A DNA stretch of 64,000 nucleotides, from contig NZ_AP019860.1 of NCBI RefSeq assembly GCF_009002475.1, positions 6,214,501 through 6,278,500 of the forward strand. Reading direction: 5' to 3'. The notes below the pieces were generated by a model. That model did no database searches, was not told the origin of the DNA, and worked only from the letters and a program-made list of their open reading frames with translations. Numbering within the stretch: position 1 is the stretch's first letter; every line of letters begins with the position of its first letter. The position numbers and the translations under genes are program-made. Below, one piece after another: positions 55,901 through 61,645 of the stretch. The stretch comes from Candidatus Uabimicrobium amorphum (lineage in GTDB: Bacteria; Planctomycetota; Uabimicrobiia; Uabimicrobiales; Uabimicrobiaceae).

Positions 55901-56362
55901 TTGGTTATTTGCGGAATTTTCTTCAGGGGAAATTGTGGAGTCGTGGGAAAATGTGTCCGTCGGTGATAGATTTTCACTATGGATTGTGCCATCGTCGGAA
56001 AAGGTATCTGTTGGTGACAGATTTTCACTATGGATTGTGCCGTCGTCGGAAAAGGTATTTGTTGGTGACAGATTTTCACTATGGATTGTCCCATCGCCAG
56101 AAAAGGTATCTGTTGGTGACAGATTTTCACTATGGATTGTGCCATCGCCGGAAAAGGTATCTGTTGGTGATAGATTTTCGCTGTGGATTGTCCTATCGTC
56201 GGAAAATGTATCTGTTGGTGCAGAGTTCGAGTGAATTGTGCCATCACCAGAAAAAGTCTGTTGCTCCGGAAATACGGTAATATCCTGTGAAAATGTCACT
56301 TCCTGCGATTTACAAGATTTGTGTACGGTGTGTTTCCGCGAATTATCTTGTTCGTTATCCAT
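52982..56362 (-). CDS. Large membrane Ser/Thr kinase with eight TFS motifs and a DUF4384-like C-terminal domain
   Basis: 1126 residues. The N-terminus (23-140) holds eight TFSxDxT(I/V) motifs, five of them in a 17-residue tandem repeat. The kinase domain (about 235-510) has EIARGGMGVVF, VAIKK, HNDLKPSN (non-RD, Asn replaces Arg), DWG and GTPSYMSWE. One membrane segment lies near 630-650 (LLAAVVIIIVTLATSSYW), followed by long coiled-coil and helical stretches (about 655-985), presumably outside the membrane. The last 130 residues resemble DUF4384-type domains (IYLYGYQKDSSGKWAQIFPN, VVGDEFIYFFYS). The N-terminus also keeps KVWKDII...ATYRS, the equivalent of FKSLWTKV...TYKS in the other kinases. 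An extracytoplasmic input relayed to the cytoplasmic kinase is the likely mode. Confidence 0.9.
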   Translation of the reverse strand: MDNEQDNSRKHTVHKSCKSQEVTFSQDITVFPEQQTFSGDGTIHSNSAPTDTFSDDRTIHSENLSPTDTFSGDGTIHSENLSPTDTFSGDGTIHSENLSPTNTFSDDGTIHSENLSPTDTFSDDGTIHSENLSPTDTFSHDSTISPEENSANNQSEIKKVWKDIIPEDQIGESNPDATYRSRNWGSGKNVSLNLPILTLAEDSKNKHSQVKQNKEMVVANRVAPDATDSSTRNYKMLEEIARGGMGVVFRGKQSSLQREVAIKKILGEENRIKKQKFVSESLVTAYLNHPNIVPVHELGENKNGEVFLTMKLVGGIEWKNLLHPKTSEERKLAQKYNVEKHLKVLLDVCNAIAYAHSKGIVHNDLKPSNVMIGEFGEVLVMDWGIAVDIRNQKENSVAVHKSAVKSPLGTPSYMSWELAKGSGKHIGPWTDVYLLGGILYHILMGTPPHRGGTMAALVAAVTGELPKFSEDIPEELQRICHKAMAVNIKNRYQNVDHMKKDIESYLSHQQSMTITNAAEKRLHDCQRKINFAESAIIRKQATPLYHKFSEAIFGFQQAIELWPNNKKALKEKQVAQLSLIELALKNEDLGLAIAQTNELKDGLQKFQLLQKIKSILKQNQQRDLRQQIIRYGLLAAVVIIIVTLATSSYWINQEKVKAQTATKLAEERNKKLIETQGEVRSLEEKRLRRNQFLTTVDKIERLLTNKKFAIAYNIFDDIDEDLQFQSYHKAIVALSDKMKYAVSEEVKKLWELGQKNISDHKFEQATAAFLQGQKNQQAYLPNKLRPFTMWLETSQKLQKVQAFVKDKQWKKALEGMGKIEKSLQEEIRYIQETSRLCNEKIWQEARAKVKLYVQRQNFVAAKNLLIAQQANRRFKKEIYTLQALHRLKKEIESKQWRVAVKRFKVAKTNAQSTTLQVSPFLEKAEKSIKAGLANIKEVKRKITVKQIFSKIDTSLQKRQWEKVDALLQKVQKLIKGSGEKIQLQKYQKLYPPVQFDVMSKRTKNEGWEVMRDVMHSQQPYFLLLNVSSSIQKNIYLYGYQKDSSGKWAQIFPNNPLFERPEPTQPTLSGTYFIPEMGKAFVLDDVVGDEFIYFFYSNTAIQNPLATLMKMLRRKDPRVIIQTFVHK
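55955..56209. repeat. Five tandem 51-bp units encoding TFSxDxTIHSENLSPT
   Basis: Five successive 17-codon units with only a few base changes; the differences fall mainly at the Asp/Gly codons of the motif. Diverged single copies lie on both sides. Unit number is likely to vary between strains. Confidence 0.92.
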
Positions 56363-56411
56363 GATTTCTCGCTATTGAATAAATGTTAATGAACGACACG
56401 CCGTAGCACAA

Positions 56412-59090
56412 TTAATCTTTTAATTTCGTAATAACAAAATCAGGAGAATTATTTGGGATGGCAAGAGTCGGTGTTTGCCGGCGATCGGTTAATTCTTTTA
56501 CCCGATTCGAAATATACAAATACAGACTAGAAACGGTAACTTCGCCCGTATTCATCAAATCTGATTTACCTGCTAATCCTTCAAGAAGTGCCTTAGTAAA
56601 AGCACCATTACCCCATTCTTGATTTTCTAGAGATAATTGTTGTCCTGCCGAGGAGGCAAAAATAACTAAGTCTTTGCTTTTTGACGAAGATAACTTTTGA
56701 ATTTGCGAGTCTATATCTATACGTTTACCACTGAGAATCCCTCCAGAGCGACATGTATCTACAAAAAATACTGTCTTTGCAACAAAGGAGGCAATTGCTC
56801 TTTGCAACTGGGCAAAAGAAATGGCTGTGAGAGGTAAACTATCTGGTAGAAAGTTATACGGCAAAAAATAATACCCTCCGTGATTATCGTTTTCCCCATG
56901 CCCGGAAAGAAAAATCATCACCATGTCTTTTGCAGTGCTTTGGCGTTTTATCCATTCTAAACCATCGAGGATATTTGCTCTAGTAGCGTCGCTGTCTACA
57001 ATCGTCTTGACTCTAACACTCCGATATACTTGCTGCTTTTGATTTTGCAGATTGTCAATAAAATCTTTAGCGTCCTTGGCGGCAAATTGCAATTGCCAAC
57101 GTGGATTTTTGTAAAGACTGATACCGATGCTCAAAATGTAAAGATCGGGCCGTTCTTTTTCCAATTTTTGTTTTTTTTCTGCTGAGGTGAGTTCCGCTTG
57201 TAAAGAGCGACTACTTTGTTCGTCCGCATCGGTGTTATCTTCAAAGAAAATATTGCCAAATGGATCTACCACTTGTTGTTCTTGTATGTTTTTCAAAGCT
57301 GTTGGTGGTAAAGTTGGAGAAGTCACTCCCAAAGACTGCGCCACGGTTTTGGGACGACGAAACTCACTGGAAACCGACAAGATATTTGGCAATTTACTAT
57401 CCTCGCGATTTTTGTGTTGTACAAGCAAACTCTCACCATTGGCAGATGAGGCAAATGCTCCTCGTGGGTTCCATACAACCCAACGTTTTAAATCTTTATG
57501 TTGAAAAAAAGTCAGTTTTACGTCACCATTTTCTAGAGAATACCATCGTATACAGCCATCGGCCATCGTAGCAATGACAAATTTACCATTACGCGTTATA
57601 TTCACATGACAGGCCTCCGACACTGCGGCTTGCCATACTAATTGTGCTTGAGTGTTAAAACACCTCAAATAAAGATCACTGCCTACCACGACTTTTTTAT
57701 TTGCGTTATCGAATGCAACGCATCTAATGATTTCCGCATCGGAGAATCGCACATCTTTACCGTTTAGACGAAAACTATGTTGATTTCGTTCAAATTTGAT
57801 TTTCGGTGACTCCGTTATGGCTGCGAAAAAAGGTATGGTGTTACCGTTGTGATCTCTTGGGATCTTTTGCGAAAAGCCATTTAAACCTTTTGCAAGGGGA
57901 ATGAGAGAAAAGTACGCCTGTTCCCTTTCTTTTTGACCATAACGAAATTGAACTGTTAGACCATCAGGAGATACTTTTAGGTATTGTCCATATTTACGAT
58001 TGTCGATCACGGGAGCACTTTTGTAGAGTAGCAAGTTGTTTTGGTAAAGAATTCCAAAAGTTGGGTCAACTGTGGCAAAAGCAATGCTACCATCAACCAA
58101 CGAAAACAAACTACTCACATCGTACTCTCCCAGAAGTATATCTTGAAAAGTATCAGGAGCAGCATTGTACCAACGGCGTAAAAATTTCCGATTTTGTGTT
58201 TTGTGGAGGCTACCTCCAGCGTACAGAGAATTGTCAATTGCCCAGCATACAGAGTGGGGAAATCCTTTTGTGTCCTGAGTAGATAAGGTGAGTTCTTTTT
58301 TCAAATTAGCGGTAGAGAGAATAGCTACCTCAGGAATATCTAAAAAACCTATCGCCAAGCGGAGACCATCGGGAGAAAAATCGAGAGAATGTGGTTGACC
58401 TGTGATGGCTTGTTTTGCGGTTAGCAGAAATAGATTATTGTACGTTCTTATGTGTCCATCGCGACTTGCTGTTGCCAATTGATTGCGATTATTAAAACGT
58501 ATTTTGCTTACGGCACCATCATAATGAATATCCTTGGCAAATAGAGAATAATTATTTGTTTGGTAGACACGGATACCGTGCTTTCCTCCTAAAGCCGCGA
58601 CTAAAAACGCGCCGTTTTTTGAAAATTCCAGATCCATAATCACATTGGGCAAACCGGTGATGCTTTTCACTAGTTTACCTGTTTGTACCTCGAAAACATA
58701 GATAGTTGCACGATGGTCCTGATCAAGACCTGTCCACCCGCCAATCGCTACAAAATCGCCATCCGGAGAGATCGAAGCGGCATATATTTTTCCCTCACGC
58801 CCCTGATTGATGGGGGTTCGTAAAGTGACATGCAAACTTCCACTATCCACAAACCAAATACGTGTCGTTTTATCCAGCGAAGCGGTCACCAAGTATCGTC
58901 CATTATCGTCCGCTAAAATCTTACGAATGGGGGCATTATGCATTTCCGCTTCGATTTGTAATTGTGTTTTAGGAAAAATTGCCTCTTTTGATTGTGGGAG
59001 TTTTCTTTCAACACTTAAATCATCGCGACTGTAAAATTGGTGTTGGCAACTTGTTATAAATAACGTAACAAAGATGATGATGCGAATCAT
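56412..59090 (-). CDS. Lipoprotein with WD40-like beta-propeller and caspase-like (C14) domain
   Basis: 892 residues. Lipobox FITSC gives lipidated Cys15, so the protein is membrane-anchored and exported. Residues about 45-560 hold WD40-like repeats (ATASRDGHIRTY, SPDGDFVAIGG, TASLDKTTRIW). A Pro/Gln linker is followed by a caspase-like domain from about 647 to the end, with His731 (FLSGHGEND) and Cys780 (VDTCRSGG). WD40 plus caspase fusions are known in filamentous and complex bacteria; a lipoprotein form is less usual. The motif spacing is right for an active enzyme. It lies 49 bp downstream of the OMP gene at 59111 on the same strand, and before the kinase at 52982. RBS GAGGAAA. Confidence 0.92.
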   Translation of the reverse strand: MIRIIIFVTLFITSCQHQFYSRDDLSVERKLPQSKEAIFPKTQLQIEAEMHNAPIRKILADDNGRYLVTASLDKTTRIWFVDSGSLHVTLRTPINQGREGKIYAASISPDGDFVAIGGWTGLDQDHRATIYVFEVQTGKLVKSITGLPNVIMDLEFSKNGAFLVAALGGKHGIRVYQTNNYSLFAKDIHYDGAVSKIRFNNRNQLATASRDGHIRTYNNLFLLTAKQAITGQPHSLDFSPDGLRLAIGFLDIPEVAILSTANLKKELTLSTQDTKGFPHSVCWAIDNSLYAGGSLHKTQNRKFLRRWYNAAPDTFQDILLGEYDVSSLFSLVDGSIAFATVDPTFGILYQNNLLLYKSAPVIDNRKYGQYLKVSPDGLTVQFRYGQKEREQAYFSLIPLAKGLNGFSQKIPRDHNGNTIPFFAAITESPKIKFERNQHSFRLNGKDVRFSDAEIIRCVAFDNANKKVVVGSDLYLRCFNTQAQLVWQAAVSEACHVNITRNGKFVIATMADGCIRWYSLENGDVKLTFFQHKDLKRWVVWNPRGAFASSANGESLLVQHKNREDSKLPNILSVSSEFRRPKTVAQSLGVTSPTLPPTALKNIQEQQVVDPFGNIFFEDNTDADEQSSRSLQAELTSAEKKQKLEKERPDLYILSIGISLYKNPRWQLQFAAKDAKDFIDNLQNQKQQVYRSVRVKTIVDSDATRANILDGLEWIKRQSTAKDMVMIFLSGHGENDNHGGYYFLPYNFLPDSLPLTAISFAQLQRAIASFVAKTVFFVDTCRSGGILSGKRIDIDSQIQKLSSSKSKDLVIFASSAGQQLSLENQEWGNGAFTKALLEGLAGKSDLMNTGEVTVSSLYLYISNRVKELTDRRQTPTLAIPNNSPDFVITKLKD

Positions 59091-59110
59091 AACAGTTTCC
59101 TCGATTAAGG

Positions 59111-59899
59111 TTAAAAGTAGTAATGCATACCGAACATTAAACGTATTGCTGTGAGGTCTAACTCTGCAGAGAAAATTTCTTCCCCTCCTACCTCCACGGA
59201 AAAATCACTGATATTAGTTGCGTATGACAGTGTGGAAGAGAAAGTCCATTGCTCCCATAGGTACCACTCCGTACCGATGCCTATTTCATAACCAATATTA
59301 AAACTTTCAAAGTCCTCGATCTCCAGACCATCTCCGGCTTTGTCAGAATACAAATTGTATTGAAATCTACAACCAATATACATGAAGGTTTCAAAATAAT
59401 TAGGTAGGAGCACAGAAGGAAACATGTGCTCTAACAAAGAAAAAAAGCGCAAGTAGGCAGTTGGAGTTAAACTAATGCTATGCGAGGTAATAAAATCGTC
59501 GTCAAAATCAAAAACTACATTTTGCAGTGCGTCCACTGCTTGTAATTGCACATCATCAACGTAAGTGAACATGTACTCAAATTGTAATCCAAAAGAAATT
59601 CCCGGATAAAGATAACGATCCATGTCACCCCTAAACGACATTTGCAATACAAAACCCGGCTCAAATTGATTTACATCTTCTTGATTGAATACAGCATTGT
59701 TATTCGCAAAGAATTCATCTGTGAAATCGATGGAATCATTTACGAAAATACGAGGGCCAAAAGATACTCCAAAATTCCATACTACTGGACGAGTTTCTTC
59801 TATAATTTCTTCCGGTAAAACGGGCATGGGGTAATGTTGCGCATGCGTAAACAACGTTATGAAAGCAACAACACATAATCTCTTAAAAAGTGATAGCAT
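59111..59899 (-). CDS. Small outer-membrane beta-barrel protein
   Basis: 262 residues with a signal peptide ending THAQ. Alternating amphipathic strands (VVWNFGVSFGPRIFV, YLYPGISFGLQFEYMFTY, FSSTLSYATNISDFSVEV) lead to a C-terminal strand ending in Phe (RLMFGMHYYF), the usual sorting signal for outer-membrane assembly. The size suits an 8-stranded barrel. It is upstream of the WD40-caspase lipoprotein with a 20-bp gap, so the two are likely co-transcribed and could meet at the envelope. No specific family recognised. RBS GGAGA. Confidence 0.75.
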   Translation of the reverse strand: MLSLFKRLCVVAFITLFTHAQHYPMPVLPEEIIEETRPVVWNFGVSFGPRIFVNDSIDFTDEFFANNNAVFNQEDVNQFEPGFVLQMSFRGDMDRYLYPGISFGLQFEYMFTYVDDVQLQAVDALQNVVFDFDDDFITSHSISLTPTAYLRFFSLLEHMFPSVLLPNYFETFMYIGCRFQYNLYSDKAGDGLEIEDFESFNIGYEIGIGTEWYLWEQWTFSSTLSYATNISDFSVEVGGEEIFSAELDLTAIRLMFGMHYYF

Positions 59900-60333
59900 C
59901 CACTGTCTCCGATAGGAAAGCTAATATTGGAAAATGGCGATTTTAAAATTTTATTTGCAAATTACTCCTTGAATTTTTCGTCAAGGCTTGAGATAAAGAG
60001 AAATAAAATCTCACTGTAACAGATTTGGTGGTGGTAGTTGTATACGCATAAAATAAAATCACCAAGGTCACATTGAAATTTTTTCTATAAACATAAAAGT
60101 ACTGCAAGACACTAGAAAATGAAGGCTTACTCTCTTTCAAGAGAATAAATATTTCTATTGTTTTTTTAGATTTTCTTTGTGACCTATGTGGCTTTACACC
60201 AACCACCGAAGGCGCTAGAAGTGAGAATGAAATTTTATTTTTATAATTATTTGAAATGTTTTTTGTATTGGAGAATTATAGTCAAAAAACATATTATTGC
60301 AAATTATTTTAATCTACATGTTAGGAGATTCTC
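59900..60333. promoter_or_regulatory. Divergent intergenic region
   Basis: 434 bases between divergent genes. A minus-strand frame of 87 codons (59943-60206) exists but has low-complexity, implausible composition and no ribosome site, so I do not call it. TTGAAA at 60251 and TTATAG at 60276 are possible promoter hexamers for the plus-strand gene, but the 19-base spacer makes this weak. TTAGGAG before 60334 is the ribosome site. Confidence 0.35.
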
Positions 60334-61293
60334 GTGATTAGGTTTCTTTGCTTTGTGTCTTTACTTATTATTTTGGGATGTAGCAATACAAAAAATGTTT
60401 CACCTCAAAACAATCACTCCGAAACCATAGGCCAACAAAATAAAGCTGAAATTCCGTTGATTTTGATAGATAACAAACCCTTAAAACTAAATGGGAGTTC
60501 TTATAGTTTTTCCAGTACGGCTTCTGCGGAAATACAATACAAAGGCAAGGCTTCGTTATTTGTAGAGAAAAATGGTCAGATTACCCGCGAAGAAATGCCA
60601 GAATACATTGCGTTAGAGAATTTCCATCAGAATACCAATTGGTACATCACCGATGATACAAAGCCCATTGACAAAAGTGCAATAAAAAGTACTCACATCG
60701 CCACCGACGCCTCACTAGTTTCCCCCATTATATGGAATATATTCCAGATAGAAAGTAGTACATCGTCAAAAAAACTTTTGGCGAAGATTCAAATTTTACA
60801 GACACCATTTTCGATTAACATTATGCTGAAAGATCATGATAAAGAACTTCCTCTACATCAGGTACAACTAAAGAGTAACTCTCAGATAAAAATGGGCGTA
60901 CGTTTTTATGAACGCAGCCACTTTGCTATTTTCCTTTGTTATTTAGGGATGAATGATCATCCTGTAAAAATAGAGCAAGTATATCCATATAAAGAAGAGA
61001 ATAAAACCCAAGAAAATAATCGTGATGCCGTATTGACAATACCAGCACAAGACACTTTAACTATTGATGATCATCCTGGAAAAAAAGTGGTGTATTGTTT
61101 TTGGGACAAAGCAACTTTAGATTGTTCCGAAATCAGAAAGTGGTTGACAAATAACGCTAAGGGCTTTTCTACTACGCAATTTTATGATGTAAATGAGAAG
61201 AAATTGGTTTACATTGGGGACGAAAAAAATCGCGTTGTGAAGGGAAATGACATTAATTACAAAAACATTCGCATAGATTTGGACAAGAAATAA
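60334..61293 (+). CDS. Lipoprotein of unknown function, possibly DUF4384-related
   Basis: 319 residues, GTG start with TTAGGAG upstream. Lipobox IILGC gives lipidated Cys16. After a low-complexity linker come two beta-rich parts. The second (about 185-260) has FAIFLCYLGMNDHPVKIEQV ahead of YPYK and KKVVYCFWDKATLD. This resembles the 'display a value, then refer to pressure/level' strand pattern of DUF4384-like domains and the C-terminus of the kinase at 52982; the similarity is weak and by eye. No catalytic motif. Isolated from its neighbours by long gaps on both sides, so probably transcribed alone. Confidence 0.7.
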   Translation: MIRFLCFVSLLIILGCSNTKNVSPQNNHSETIGQQNKAEIPLILIDNKPLKLNGSSYSFSSTASAEIQYKGKASLFVEKNGQITREEMPEYIALENFHQNTNWYITDDTKPIDKSAIKSTHIATDASLVSPIIWNIFQIESSTSSKKLLAKIQILQTPFSINIMLKDHDKELPLHQVQLKSNSQIKMGVRFYERSHFAIFLCYLGMNDHPVKIEQVYPYKEENKTQENNRDAVLTIPAQDTLTIDDHPGKKVVYCFWDKATLDCSEIRKWLTNNAKGFSTTQFYDVNEKKLVYIGDEKNRVVKGNDINYKNIRIDLDKK

Positions 61294-61645
61294 CCAAGTG
61301 GAACATCAAGGCGAGATGAACAATAAAAAACAATGAAGTCCAATGTCATTTCTTGTACAAGTTATCATTAAAAATTTTATACATGAGTAAAATTTCATAG
61401 CATTAAAATAACTTATTTTGTTAGTATAGCTTAGATATTATCATCGATAGAAAGTAAATCCGCTCTCGTGTTCCCTGAGCGCATACTTTATCTTAAATTT
61501 TATATTTTATGAATTGATGATTCGACCTAGATAAAAACTTGAGCAAAGGTGTTTTTTACCCCTGGTGACTGTTTTATCTTAACGACTGATACAGTAACAT
61601 ACTATAAAAAAGTAATGCTTGTCAACATTGCCTATGGAGGAGGTC
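61294..61645. other. Intergenic region
   Basis: 352 AT-rich bases between co-directional genes. I see no convincing gene, hairpin or promoter. A 64-codon frame at 61549 is only a shadow overlapping the next gene. Confidence 0.4.

Noticed and set aside
55891..56280. Repeat-containing frames in other reading frames over the TFS repeat
   Set aside because: Any frame through the 51-bp tandem repeat looks periodic; only the kinase frame continues into a known domain.
59943..60206. 87-codon minus-strand frame in the gap before 60334
   Set aside because: No ribosome site, odd composition with low-complexity stretches (Thr run, Lys/Ser-rich) and no recognisable similarity; treated as chance.
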